The notes under the pieces: generated by a model | What the model was told of the DNA's origin: nothing | What the model saw: only the letters and a program-made list of their open reading frames with translations | Databases searched by the model: none | In this document: positions 6,555 to 13,616 of the stretch, piece by piece | Numbering within the stretch: the first letter of the stretch is position 1 | Layout: every line of letters starts with the position of its first letter | Made by a program: the position numbers and the translations under genes | Virus record (IMG/VR): IMGVR_UViG_3300049478_000089 | Coordinates: 1 to 24,262 of that record | Length of the DNA: 24,262 bases | Reading direction: 5' to 3' (one strand) | Origin: a virus

Positions 6555-7319
6555 ATGGCCGGAGCCACCGAACGCATCGCCGCGAAACTTGCTGCCCGAA
6601 AGGCAGCGGTAGCTGCACCCGTACCCTCAGAAGACTCCGAGGTCGAGGCTGAGGAAGCCGAAGAAGAGTCTGTACGACCGACAACAATCGCTGAGCGTGC
6701 CAAAGCCGCACGCGCAGCACGCCAGGCTAAGACCAAGCCAGAGCCTGAGCCCGAAGAGGCTGTCAGCGAAGAGGACGAGCTCGAGGACTCCGCAGAGGAG
6801 GCCGAGGAAGCAGAGGCCGAACCCGAGCCCAAGGCCAAGCGCCAGCCAAGTCCTGCACAGCTAGCGGCCCGACAGCGGTTTGCTGAGCAGTCCCGTGCAC
6901 GTGCTGCCGCCAAGAAGGCAGCCAAGGGCCATCCGCGCCAGACCGAGGAAGAACTCAAGGCCAAGCAGCACGCCGCCCGCGTTGCAGAACAGGAGGCTCG
7001 CGCCGCTGCAGCCAAACCAAAGACCGCAGGCTCGGGCAAGCCAGAAGCCGTAGCCAAGCCGGCACCCAAGGCCAAGGCCGGCACGCCGACAGCCCCAAAG
7101 GGCACCAAGCCGTCCGGCCGTGCCAAGGCAGGGAAGCCTAAGCGTGTCGGCTCGAAGGAAGCAGTCCTTGCTCTCTGGACGAAGGGCCACACCCGCCGCC
7201 AGATCATGGATGAACTCGGTCTCTCATATCCCTCGGTGTTCTTCCACACCAAGGGGAAGCCGGGTGGATCAGTTGGCCCACGGGCAGGCCGCATCTATGT
7301 CGAGTGTCCACTCGACTGA
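6555..7319 (+). CDS. Lys/Ala/Glu-rich protein with C-terminal helix-turn-helix
   Basis: 254 residues. Residues about 1-195 are low-complexity and mostly charged: an acidic block (VEAEEAEEES, EEDELEDSAEEAEEAEAE) and basic Ala/Lys/Pro repeats (AKPAPKAKAG). Such chains are disordered and resemble histone H1 tails. Residues about 200-235 (SKEAVLALWTKGHTRRQIMD...) form a helix-turn-helix that aligns without gaps to four other proteins in this window. It may compact or mark phage DNA or regulate transcription. ATG 6555 follows an optimal AGGAGGG and a good promoter. The opposite strand is open over much of the gene, but only because of the repetitive Ala/Glu codons. Confidence 0.65.
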   Translation: MAGATERIAAKLAARKAAVAAPVPSEDSEVEAEEAEEESVRPTTIAERAKAARAARQAKTKPEPEPEEAVSEEDELEDSAEEAEEAEAEPEPKAKRQPSPAQLAARQRFAEQSRARAAAKKAAKGHPRQTEEELKAKQHAARVAEQEARAAAAKPKTAGSGKPEAVAKPAPKAKAGTPTAPKGTKPSGRAKAGKPKRVGSKEAVLALWTKGHTRRQIMDELGLSYPSVFFHTKGKPGGSVGPRAGRIYVECPLD

Positions 7320-7461
7320 GACAGTGTCGAGGTCGGAGGCCATGCGCCGCCAGTATCTCTCCGGCATGTCCATCGGCGACATTGCCCGGTCCCACGACAT
7401 TCGTTACCAGCTGGCCTATACTGCCATCCGCCCGCTCTTTGCCTCCGAAGAGGAGGAGTGA
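7297..7461 (+). CDS. Small helix-turn-helix protein
   Basis: ATG 7297 lies inside the end of the preceding gene (overlap 23 bases), and the product is 54 residues. Residues about 12-50 (RSEAMRRQYLSGMSIGDIAR...) align with the helix-turn-helix of the upstream protein: same spacing from the glycine of the turn (G20) through the polar Asp-Ile at 25-26 to the conserved Tyr (Y34). It ends in SEEEE. It has no histone-like tail, so it may be a stand-alone DNA-binding partner. The start is weak (GGCAGG upstream); translational coupling is probable. Confidence 0.55.
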   Translation: MSSVHSTETVSRSEAMRRQYLSGMSIGDIARSHDIRYQLAYTAIRPLFASEEEE

Positions 7462-7492
7462 CCTTAGGTTGCATCCACCGGAGGAGACGCCC

Positions 7493-8053
7493 ATGGAGGC
7501 CGAGCCGACTTCTGCCCGAGCCGTGCTCGGCCCTTGGGCGTCTTTCCTTCGTGCCGCAAGGCCAACTGTCGATTGGTCAAAAGTAGGGCCGGTCCTCTGC
7601 CTCGATCCAGGCGAGACTACTGGTTGGGCACTCTTCCACCATGGCAAGCTCGAGTCTTGCGGACAGGCAGCCACACCTAATCCGCCCGACCTCGTGGCGG
7701 CCATTCGTGAAGTTGCTGAGTTCTGGCAGACTCTTGCCAACCACCATCCTGACTACGCCAAGGTCCTCAATCGCATTGTGTACGAGGAGTATCGGGTCCG
7801 GGGCAATAAGTTCAAGGAGCACGTTGGCTCCGAAGTCGTCACGATCCAGCACATCGGGGCGATCAAGGTCATAGCAGATGAGCTCGGCATCGGGCTAACC
7901 AAGCAGTCGGCCGGTATGGTCAAGGGCTTCGCTACCGACGTCAAGCTTCGTCGCTGGGGCCTCTACCAAACAAACAAACGTCACGCCAATGACGCAATCC
8001 GCCATGGGGTCTACTGGCTTCTCTTCGTAGCGGCACGAGCACAAGGAGGGTGA
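7493..8053 (+). CDS. RuvC-like Holliday junction resolvase (RNase H fold)
   Basis: 186 residues from ATG 7493, which follows GGAGGAG. VLCLDPGETTGWALF (catalytic D38) is the first strand of the RuvC/RNase H fold. IVYEEYRV supplies E98/E99 on the fourth strand, and HANDAIRHGVYWL near residue 164 provides the C-terminal acidic residue (D167) in the usual N-D-A-x-R-x-G setting. The family cuts four-way DNA junctions symmetrically. Many phages encode such proteins; this is the second probable junction nuclease in the window, besides endonuclease VII. GTGA at the end touches the next gene. Confidence 0.75.
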   Translation: MEAEPTSARAVLGPWASFLRAARPTVDWSKVGPVLCLDPGETTGWALFHHGKLESCGQAATPNPPDLVAAIREVAEFWQTLANHHPDYAKVLNRIVYEEYRVRGNKFKEHVGSEVVTIQHIGAIKVIADELGIGLTKQSAGMVKGFATDVKLRRWGLYQTNKRHANDAIRHGVYWLLFVAARAQGG

Positions 8054-8055
8054 AC

Positions 8056-8277
8056 GTGGGAACACTTGCAACTCTAAACAGCCTCGGTGACACCAAGATC
8101 AGTTGGGACCCTGCGAACGCAGACGAGGTTGAGGCTGCTCGGAACACCTTCAATGACCTGCGAGCAAAGGGCTTCTTGGCCTTCAAGGTCGTGGGGAAGG
8201 CCAAGGGCGAGCAGATCACTGCCTTTGACCCAGAGGCTAAGCGTATCATCATGGCGCCCCCGATGATGGGCGGGTAG
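8056..8277 (+). CDS. Conserved-looking small protein (GDTK...WDP type)
   Basis: 73 residues. The text GDTKISWDPANADEV, TFNDLRAKGFLAFKVVGKAKGEQI and FDPEAKRIIMAPPM is a pattern I recognise from uncharacterised phage proteins of similar length, but no function is known to me. GTG 8056 is preferred over the in-frame GTG 8050 because AAGGAGG (8043-8049) is six bases from 8056 and abuts 8050. The fold looks like one central helix between beta strands. It is next to a 215-residue gene that I also know only as an uncharacterised type. Confidence 0.65.
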   Translation: MGTLATLNSLGDTKISWDPANADEVEAARNTFNDLRAKGFLAFKVVGKAKGEQITAFDPEAKRIIMAPPMMGG

Positions 8278-8280
8278 CCA

Positions 8281-8928
8281 ATGCCGGATTACTTCACCTA
8301 TGGGTTCGATTCTGCGGTCACTGTTCAGAACAGTGGGACTCTGTACGTCACCTACACAGTTCAGACCAACGCCACCACCGCGGTAGCCGATGACTGCTAC
8401 TACGCTTGGCCGACTACCACGACGAACATCTACGCAACAGGAACCTACTATGATGGGTGGGGCCAGACTTACTGGCCGACATACGAGCCATACGAGCCAC
8501 CGGTTCTGACTCCGGCCGAGCAACGTCGGGCCGAGGTCGAGCGCCGTTGCTGGGAGCGAGCTGCAGCTGTCGCAAGGCGGAAACGGGGCCGTGCACATCT
8601 CACCGCACAGCAGAAGGCCGAGCGCATCCTCCTCCAGCATCTGACTCCTGAGCAGCGCGACGAGTACCAGAGACTCCAGCGGTTCAGCGTGATCGGCCCG
8701 GATGGGCACATCTACCGCATCAACCGCGGTCGGTCAGGCAATGTGCAGCTCATCGAAGAGACCGAGGAAGGCGTCATTGGAGTTGAACAGTTCTGCATCC
8801 ATCCAATCGAGTATGTGCCCGACGAGGACAACATGCTTGCACAGAAGTTGCTCATCGAGAGCGATCTGGCGTCCTTCCGCCGGATTGCGAACATCAGTCA
8901 CCTTGGGAGAATGAGGCTTGTATCATGA
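8281..8928 (+). CDS. Hypothetical protein, Thr/Tyr-rich N-terminus and conserved C-terminal domain
   Basis: 215 residues. The first 75 are rich in Thr, Tyr and Trp (TTTTNIYATGTYYDGWG). From about 78 to 125 there is a charged helical stretch (EQRRAEVERRCWERAAAVARRKRG). Residues about 112-205 form a distinctive domain: LTPEQRDEYQRLQRFSVIGP, then DGHIYRINRGRSGNVQLIEE, then a short Cys-His-Pro segment and DNMLAQKLLIE. The combination of Y-R-I-x-R-G-x-S-G-N-V and M-L-A-Q-K-L recurs in uncharacterised bacterial and phage proteins. No catalytic signature is evident. It ends in ATGA with the Acb2-like gene. Confidence 0.65.
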   Translation: MPDYFTYGFDSAVTVQNSGTLYVTYTVQTNATTAVADDCYYAWPTTTTNIYATGTYYDGWGQTYWPTYEPYEPPVLTPAEQRRAEVERRCWERAAAVARRKRGRAHLTAQQKAERILLQHLTPEQRDEYQRLQRFSVIGPDGHIYRINRGRSGNVQLIEETEEGVIGVEQFCIHPIEYVPDEDNMLAQKLLIESDLASFRRIANISHLGRMRLVS

Positions 8929-9137
8929 CAGCTGAAGAACTCGAACGCCGGTTCAAGTACCATCCACCCAACGACGAAACGCGCGCGATCCACAACGAGG
9001 TGCGCGATCTGGTCATGAACTTCGCAGCAGAGCTGGACGAGCTGCTGCCAGGCGAAAGTCGAGAGAAGTCGTTGTTCTTCACCTCACTCGAGGAAAGCCA
9101 GTTCTGGGCTCACGCCCACATCGCCCGCAACCTCTAA
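8925..9137 (+). CDS. acb2: Acb2-like cyclic-nucleotide sponge (anti-CBASS)
   Basis: 70 residues, ATG 8925 overlapping the previous stop. The sequence follows the Acb2/Tad1 hairpin family: an N-terminal ERRFKYHPP, a long helix (about 18-40), then SREKSLFFTSLEESQFWAHAHIARN, closely matching the family consensus S-R-E-x-S-L-A-x-T-x-L-E-E-A-x-x-W-A-N-A-A-I-A-R-N. Acb2 proteins assemble as hexamers and sequester cyclic di- and trinucleotides so that CBASS effectors stay inactive. The usual W-A-N is W-A-H here. The identification rests on remembered family features. The ribosome binding site lies inside the preceding gene. Confidence 0.75.
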   Translation: MTAEELERRFKYHPPNDETRAIHNEVRDLVMNFAAELDELLPGESREKSLFFTSLEESQFWAHAHIARNL

Positions 9138-9173
9138 CCAACTTAGTGTAAGAGCCACCTGGAGGACAATCTC

Positions 9174-9674
9174 ATGCGATCAGTGTCAGGAGTTGAGCAA
9201 GTCGCAGCCAATCTATACAAGAAGTACGGCACGAAGGCCGATGTGGCCCGCGAGATGCTCGACATGGGGTACTCTGTCAGCCAAATCAGCAAGGCCGTTC
9301 CGATGGCCTACAGTCAGGTCCACTCATATCTCGCCAAGAAGGGGCAGACGCAGCAACCTTCTGGTGTGTTGCGGCCGCTATCTGCCAAAGTAGCTCCGAC
9401 TGAAGACAACAACGCACGGCGCAAGGCACTCGCCCGCTCGATCGTCGCAAAGACACCAAAGCTGCCAGTGCGATCACCGCTTGTGGGCAAACTTCGCACC
9501 GGCAACCTCACCGGCGACCGAGACATTGGGCCGTGCGCTAACTGCGGCCACGACCTCGTTGTCCGCAAGGCGCCGACTGGCCTGATGATCGTCCACGTCA
9601 ACATCACGTCGGACGAATACATCAACACAGTTCAGTTCTGCCAAGCAGTCCCGAACAAGGTGTTTGGGCTGTGA
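9174..9674 (+). CDS. Helix-turn-helix plus zinc-ribbon protein (paralogue A)
   Basis: 166 residues; ATG 9174 follows CTGGAGGAC. Residues about 21-56 (KADVAREMLDMGYSVSQISK...) carry the window's shared helix-turn-helix. A basic linker leads to a C-terminal metal-binding region (GPCANCGHDLVVRK) with a further cysteine and histidine downstream (H145, C158). The paralogue starting at 10035 has the same order of HTH, linker and C-x2-C-G ribbon, so the two probably arose by duplication. It is likely to bind DNA, target unknown. Confidence 0.6.
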   Translation: MRSVSGVEQVAANLYKKYGTKADVAREMLDMGYSVSQISKAVPMAYSQVHSYLAKKGQTQQPSGVLRPLSAKVAPTEDNNARRKALARSIVAKTPKLPVRSPLVGKLRTGNLTGDRDIGPCANCGHDLVVRKAPTGLMIVHVNITSDEYINTVQFCQAVPNKVFGL

Positions 9675-10048
9675 GACAAGAAGATCTGGCTGTCTTTAGA
9701 GAGTTTGTCAACTCGCTCGATGAGCCAGTCAATGTGTCCTCTATTCGAGCTTCATTTGTTGCGGCATTCGGCGAGGAACAAGCCGAACGCTTGCAGATAG
9801 CTGGCGATGGTCACCGTGGGGGAATGCTCGATGGCGGCAAGCATGGCCCCAACCCTTTCCAAGATGCAATCGTCATTGCCATTGGCTGGGAATGCTTCAC
9901 CAGGCCGGAGTTTCGCAAGTGCCACGGCATTACAGCACCGGTCGATGAACTCAAGACCTGGATACGTGAGCATGGCGAACTCAACTCTTATCAAGGGCCG
10001 ATCGACTATCTCGCTCTGCTCGCAGGTTGGTACGATGAGTACTGCTGA
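9671..10048 (+). CDS. Hypothetical protein, 125 residues
   Basis: GTG 9671 overlaps the TGA of the upstream HTH gene (GTGA). The product starts with a helical region (EDLAVFREFVNSLDEPVNVSSIRASFVAAFGEEQAERL), has a Gly/His-rich middle (GDGHRGGMLDGGKHGPN) and ends with helices and WYDEYC. I recognise no domain. The gene is sandwiched between two HTH-zinc paralogues and overlaps the second by 14 bases. Confidence 0.6.
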   Translation: MRQEDLAVFREFVNSLDEPVNVSSIRASFVAAFGEEQAERLQIAGDGHRGGMLDGGKHGPNPFQDAIVIAIGWECFTRPEFRKCHGITAPVDELKTWIREHGELNSYQGPIDYLALLAGWYDEYC

Positions 10049-10529
10049 TCTCGCCAAACAGCTTGCAGAGATCGTCGAGAGGCCGGACACCAAAGCAGAT
10101 CGAGCTCGTGCCTTGTTCGGTCTTGGGTGTGAGCGGACAGATGTGGTCGAGCTGCTTTCGATGAACTACAGTCAGGCCCACTCAATCTGGAAGAAGATGC
10201 AGAATGGAAATGTTGTCAGCAGAGGAACGACTAGTCCAGTACCTAACCATGGTTATTCTGGACGCCCCAAGTCCTCTTCTGTCTTGGAATCAAGCGGAGT
10301 GGGCAGCAAGGAGGGTAGTGCGGTACCTCATTCTAGGCAGCTCCACTTTAGTCCAACCCAAACCCGCTTCATCACCCAAGATGGGCACGTCGTCGTCAGG
10401 GTCGACAAAGATCGAGGTCCATTCTGCCGAAACTGTGGCAAATCCTTAGACTTCTCATTGAAGTGGCTTGGCTTCGTCCATCAAGGCTCGTCGTCAGAGC
10501 CCACAGGGATTGAGGATCGCTATGAGTAA
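10035..10529 (+). CDS. Helix-turn-helix plus zinc-ribbon protein (paralogue B)
   Basis: 164 residues from ATG 10035, after GCAGGTTGG. Residues about 18-53 (KADRARALFGLGCERTDVVE...) match the same helix-turn-helix; NYSQAHS aligns with AYSQVHS in paralogue A. A Ser/Gly-rich linker follows, then GPFCRNCGKSLDF (C-x2-C-G) and a C-terminal His. The two paralogues diverge strongly in the linker, so they are an old duplication or separately acquired. An in-frame open stretch upstream to 9807 lies over the preceding gene and is not needed. Confidence 0.6.
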   Translation: MSTADLAKQLAEIVERPDTKADRARALFGLGCERTDVVELLSMNYSQAHSIWKKMQNGNVVSRGTTSPVPNHGYSGRPKSSSVLESSGVGSKEGSAVPHSRQLHFSPTQTRFITQDGHVVVRVDKDRGPFCRNCGKSLDFSLKWLGFVHQGSSSEPTGIEDRYE

Positions 10530-10638
10530 CACCGTCCGACTGCTCTTTGGTGCCATCGTTGGTGGCATTCTAGGACTGTGCGTTGCTTACACAATCGTTG
10601 CTATCGTCGTACTGTTTGCAAAGGGCTTTGCAGCATGA
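10522..10638 (+). CDS. Single-pass membrane peptide, 38 residues
   Basis: ATG 10522 overlaps the stop of the HTH-zinc gene and follows GAGG. The peptide is almost all hydrophobic (residues about 7-33: LLFGAIVGGILGLCVAYTIV...) with a short MSNTVR head and FAKGFAA end. The ATGA junction with the next gene supports translation. Function unknown. Confidence 0.5.
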   Translation: MSNTVRLLFGAIVGGILGLCVAYTIVAIVVLFAKGFAA

Positions 10639-10763
10639 AGGATTGCGTTTGCTCCGACCCCGAGCACAGAGGCGTTCCTTGCCACCGCAAGCGGCGCAAG
10701 GGGCGCGATCGTTGTTCGACTTGTATTGAGTACCATGGAGGGCCATTGCAATGTGGGCAGTAA
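10635..10763 (+). CDS. 42-residue Cys/His-rich peptide
   Basis: ATG 10635 is coupled by ATGA to the membrane peptide. Six cysteines and several histidines (CVCSDPEH, PCHRKRRKGRDRC, STC, QCG) suggest one or two small zinc sites with a basic middle. No named family is recognised. The same layout, a membrane peptide next to a Cys-rich peptide, occurs at 19320-19573. Confidence 0.5.
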   Translation: MKDCVCSDPEHRGVPCHRKRRKGRDRCSTCIEYHGGPLQCGQ

Positions 10764-10948
10764 TCCGAGAGCCAATGCCCGGTCGTGACAACCAGCCAAC
10801 AGTCTTCCACGAGACGCGCGAGCTAGCTGTCACCGAGGCAGAGCGCCTCTGTAAGAAGACAGGTGGCCGGTTCTACCTCTTCAAGCTAGAAGCAACCTGC
10901 GAGCCTGGGGCGGCCGAGTGGACGCCAGCACCGGAGACATCAGAGTGA
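10751..10948 (+). CDS. Hypothetical protein, 65 residues
   Basis: ATG 10751 is preceded by GGAGGGCC. The first part, MWAVIREPMPGRDNQPTVFH, then a helix (RELAVTEAERLCKKTG) and a strand (GRFYLFKLEATCEPG) give a small beta-alpha-beta plan resembling short phage accessory proteins. It overlaps the gene before it by 13 bases and the one after it by four. Function unknown. Confidence 0.55.
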   Translation: MWAVIREPMPGRDNQPTVFHETRELAVTEAERLCKKTGGRFYLFKLEATCEPGAAEWTPAPETSE

Positions 10949-11079
10949 CTATCTCCGAGGTCTTCTTCTGGCTAGCTGAGAACGTCGACATCTGGTGGCG
11001 GTTCGGCGTTGGTGCGCTTGGAGCATTCGCCTGTGCCTGCTTGTGGTACTTTGCAGCGGCCTGGGAGGGCTTCAAGTGA
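10945..11079 (+). CDS. Small membrane protein, 44 residues
   Basis: GTG 10945, nine bases after GGAG, overlapping the previous stop. The peptide has an amphipathic N-terminus (MTISEVFFWLAENVDIWWRF) and a hydrophobic helix (GVGALGAFACACLWYFAAAW). One transmembrane pass is likely. Coupled to the next gene by GTGA. Confidence 0.5.
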   Translation: MTISEVFFWLAENVDIWWRFGVGALGAFACACLWYFAAAWEGFK

Positions 11080-11300
11080 CAGAGCCAAACCTAGCTTACG
11101 TAGCTGGTTGCATTCACGGCATCCCCTTCAATCGGCCATGCGCACTGTGCGGCCGCGACTGCGAGTCTGCTGCACCAGCCAAGTTTGTGGACGTTAGCAA
11201 GCCTGCGTGGACTCCCGAGCGCGTGGAGCGACTTCTGGTTCTCCTCGAGAAGATTGAAGTTGATCTTAGTTGGTTAGCAAAGGAGGTAGCCCAAGTATGA
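11076..11300 (+). CDS. Small zinc-finger-like protein, 74 residues
   Basis: GTG 11076 follows GGGAGGG by six bases and overlaps the previous stop. The N-terminal half (GCIHGIPFNRPCALCGRDC) has four Cys and a His suitable for one zinc site (C-x-H, then C-x2-C-G-x2-C). The C-terminal half is a coiled or amphipathic helix (PERVERLLVLLEKIEVDLSWL) that could dimerise. No family recognised. Confidence 0.55.
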   Translation: MTEPNLAYVAGCIHGIPFNRPCALCGRDCESAAPAKFVDVSKPAWTPERVERLLVLLEKIEVDLSWLAKEVAQV

Positions 11301-11527
11301 GGCACCCGATGACTGAGATCGTTCTGTCTCTTCCGTATGACTTCAACGACCCGCCGAATGATGCTGGCTTCTACGAGGTTGTTCTGAACAGGATCATTGA
11401 CCGGAATGTCCATCGGGGCGACACCGTACTCCTCAGTGATAACCAAGGCGCCGGCCCTGCCGTCCTTGGTCGAGTGCGTTGTCTCATCGCTGTCGTCGAG
11501 CCTAGCCCGGAGGTACCCGATGACTGA
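11297..11527 (+). CDS. Hypothetical protein, 76 residues
   Basis: ATG 11297 is coupled (ATGA) and preceded by AGGAGG (11281-11286). ATG 11309 (MTEIVLSLPYDF...) is an alternative that lies farther from the ribosome binding site. The sequence is strand-rich (GFYEVVLNRIIDRNVHRGDTVLLSDN, VLGRVRCLIAVVE), compatible with a small beta-barrel. Function unknown. Confidence 0.55.
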   Translation: MRHPMTEIVLSLPYDFNDPPNDAGFYEVVLNRIIDRNVHRGDTVLLSDNQGAGPAVLGRVRCLIAVVEPSPEVPDD

Positions 11528-11927
11528 CCGCGGGCTGGTCGCGCTGGGGCTGATCCTTCACGACAACATCTGCGAGCGGGAATTCATCGAGCCGCACCAT
11601 GCGCCGGGCCATCACGGCTACCGCTGCGACCCTGAGCCAATCCTCGGCGACAAGGCGCTGTTCCTGCCGGATGGGCTGCCGGATCGCGAACCGGCGGTGG
11701 ACTTCATGTTCCGCCAACTCGCCGAAGCCGAGGCCGAGATCGCCCGGCTGCGGGCGGCGCTGGTGAACTTCCCTACCGATAGTGGGCGCGAGATAGCTCA
11801 AGCATACCTCCGCACCGCTCTCGCCGGGGAGGAAGAATGCGAATGGTGCCGAGGCATGGATGTAGTCTACGCCTGTGGACACTGCGGCAGATCTGATGTC
11901 CCTGACCATCCGCCCGTATCAGGCTGA
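11520..11927 (+). CDS. Hypothetical protein with C-terminal zinc motif; GC-rich gene
   Basis: 135 residues from ATG 11520 (GGAGG upstream). The middle has an amphipathic helix with heptads (DFMFRQLAEAEAEIARLRAALVNF), a possible coiled coil. The end has CEWC and CGHC pairs (C-x2-C, nine residues, C-x2-C) typical of a small zinc ribbon. Bases about 11525-11770 are visibly richer in G and C at third codon positions than the neighbours, which suggests more recent acquisition. It overlaps the SNF2 gene by 32 bases. Confidence 0.6.
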   Translation: MTDRGLVALGLILHDNICEREFIEPHHAPGHHGYRCDPEPILGDKALFLPDGLPDREPAVDFMFRQLAEAEAEIARLRAALVNFPTDSGREIAQAYLRTALAGEEECEWCRGMDVVYACGHCGRSDVPDHPPVSG

Positions 11928-13275
11928 CGGCCTCGAGTTCTTGGTCTCTCACCGGCGGGCGGCCTTGTTTGATGAGCCCGGCCTTGGCAAGACTATGCAA
12001 GCCCTGCTCTCGATGCGAGACCTCGTGCCCAAAGGGCGCATCTTAGTCGTTGCAACTGGTGATGCAGTGGGCGTCTGGCAGGACGAGATAGCTCGTTGGC
12101 TCGATGAGCCTGTCTCCGTGTTCGCCGGCACTAAGGCAACGATGGATGCCTTGCACGCAGAAGGGTTTGTTATCACCAACTATAGCCGACTCGCCACTGC
12201 ACTCGGACTGGGCCCACACTGGGATGGAGTCATCTTCGATGAAAGTCAGATGCTTCGCAACCGTAAGACGCGGACTCTCTTTCATGCAGTAAAGGCTGCC
12301 TTCGACAGAAGGGCCCATGGTCTCCAAGACGTACCTGCATTCTTCCTCTCAGGGACGCCAGTTGTCAAAGCCGCAGGCGATCTCTGGCCAATCCTCCACA
12401 CGATCGACAAAGTGCGGTGGTCCTCCTACTGGAAGTTCGTCCAACGCTACTGCATTGTGTGGGAAGATCAGTTTGGCTGGCACGTCGAAGGGATAACAAA
12501 CGCAAAGGGTCTGTGGGAGGAGCTGTCGTCAGTCTGTCTGCGGCGCACCGTGGCCGAAGTGCAGCCCTCGCTACCGGAGAAGGTTCGCCAGCGCGTTCCA
12601 CTCAAGATGACTGCTCGACAGGCACGCGCGTACCGGCAGCTTGAGACAGACATGATTGCAGAAGTCGACTCGCTGCCGGCCGGGAGCCTCCTCCTCGCTC
12701 CTTCGGTTCTCGCCCTAGAAACGAGACTGCGCCAGCTCCTCGCCTGCCCGAGGCTCCTCGACATCGATGATGACGGCGCCGCCGTGTTCGCGTTGGCCGA
12801 GGTCGCAGCGACAAACCCGCGGCCCTTCGTTGTCTTTACCCCATTTCCATCGGCCATCCCATACCTCAAAGCTGCACTTTGCAAGGTAACCAATCGGCCA
12901 ATGTTCACCGCACGTGGAGGAATGGGTGCGAAGCTGGCTGAGGCGATTGCAGTCTTCAAGGACGTGTCCGAGGCTTGGACGGCCGATCAGCTCAGCGACG
13001 AAGCGCCTATTCTCTTTGCATCCGTCCAGATGAGCAAGAGCTGGTCGGTAGCCGAAGCAACACACGAGGCCTACTTTCTCGAGTTTGACTGGAATGCAAC
13101 GACTCAGATGCAGGCAGAGAGTCGCCTCCACCGGCCGGGCCAGTCCGACACAGTCTTTGCCCGGTACTTCGTCCACGAAGGAACGCACGACTTCGACGCC
13201 CTCGATGTGCTCTCTGGAAAGAAGCGACTGGCCGATGTAATCCTCGACAGAGCAAGAAAGGTAGTTCACCGGTGA
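11896..13275 (+). CDS. SNF2-family (SF2) DNA helicase/translocase
   Basis: 459 residues. All core SF2 motifs are visible: RPYQADGLEFL (Q-like region, residues 6-16), DEPGLGKT (Walker A, 26-33), FDESQ (motif II, D115-E116), FLSGTP (motif III) and QAESRLHRPGQSDTV (motif VI, E-S-R-L-H-R for the usual G-R-x-H-R). The family moves along double-stranded DNA using ATP. Short single-chain forms are common in phages and probably assist recombination or replication. ATG 11896 is chosen because R-P-Y-Q follows directly; GTG 11875 would add 7 residues. It is coupled by GTGA to the SLOG gene and through it to a methyltransferase. Confidence 0.8.
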   Translation: MSLTIRPYQADGLEFLVSHRRAALFDEPGLGKTMQALLSMRDLVPKGRILVVATGDAVGVWQDEIARWLDEPVSVFAGTKATMDALHAEGFVITNYSRLATALGLGPHWDGVIFDESQMLRNRKTRTLFHAVKAAFDRRAHGLQDVPAFFLSGTPVVKAAGDLWPILHTIDKVRWSSYWKFVQRYCIVWEDQFGWHVEGITNAKGLWEELSSVCLRRTVAEVQPSLPEKVRQRVPLKMTARQARAYRQLETDMIAEVDSLPAGSLLLAPSVLALETRLRQLLACPRLLDIDDDGAAVFALAEVAATNPRPFVVFTPFPSAIPYLKAALCKVTNRPMFTARGGMGAKLAEAIAVFKDVSEAWTADQLSDEAPILFASVQMSKSWSVAEATHEAYFLEFDWNATTQMQAESRLHRPGQSDTVFARYFVHEGTHDFDALDVLSGKKRLADVILDRARKVVHR

Positions 13276-13616
13276 GAGTCCTCGTCTGCGGCTCCCGGGA
13301 TTGGGTAGACGCGGCTGCCATTCGTGCCCGCTTGTCAAAGCTTCCAAACGACACAGTCATCGTCCACGGGGCAGCACCCGGTGCGGACTCCCTCGCTGGG
13401 CGCGAAGCAGTCAAGCTAGGCTTTGTTGTCGAGGCATATCCGGCTGCATGGGGGCTGTATGGTCGAGCGGCCGGGCCAATCCGCAATCGCCAGATGCTCG
13501 ATACGAGCCCTGATCTTGTCATCGCATTTCATTATGACATTGCGTCGTCTCATGGCACGCGAGACTGTGTCCTCGAGGCCAAACGCCGTGGGATTGCCGT
13601 GGAGATACTTCCATGA
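13272..13616 (+). CDS. SLOG-family (YspA/DUF2493-like) nucleotide-binding protein
   Basis: 114 residues from GTG 13272 (GTGA overlap). It carries the DUF2493/YspA pattern: VLVCGSRDW, VIVHGAAPGADSLAG, VEAYPAAWGLYGRAAGPIRN and AF. The G-S-R-D-W start and the H-G-A-x-G-A-D loop form the Rossmann-like SLOG nucleotide-binding site. SLOG proteins bind or cleave nucleotides or NAD-like ligands. In phages their role is undefined; a modified nucleotide or a defence signal is a possible ligand. The next gene, a methyltransferase, is coupled (ATGA at 13613-13616). Confidence 0.75.
   Translation: MRVLVCGSRDWVDAAAIRARLSKLPNDTVIVHGAAPGADSLAGREAVKLGFVVEAYPAAWGLYGRAAGPIRNRQMLDTSPDLVIAFHYDIASSHGTRDCVLEAKRRGIAVEILP

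Noticed and set aside
6461-7294. 277-residue open frame on the minus strand opposite the Lys/Ala-rich HTH gene
   Set aside because: Repetitive Ala/Glu/Lys codons on the + strand leave few stops on the other strand. The product is Ser/Ala-rich without a motif, and no ribosome binding site or neighbours on that strand support it.
9807-10034. Extended N-terminus of the HTH-zinc paralogue B
   Set aside because: It would double-code the whole previous gene; ATG 10035 fits the usual short overlaps and puts the HTH at the same distance from the start as in paralogue A.
10204-10449. 81-residue + strand open frame inside paralogue B
   Set aside because: An out-of-frame shadow with no ribosome binding site; the HTH and zinc motifs are in the other frame.
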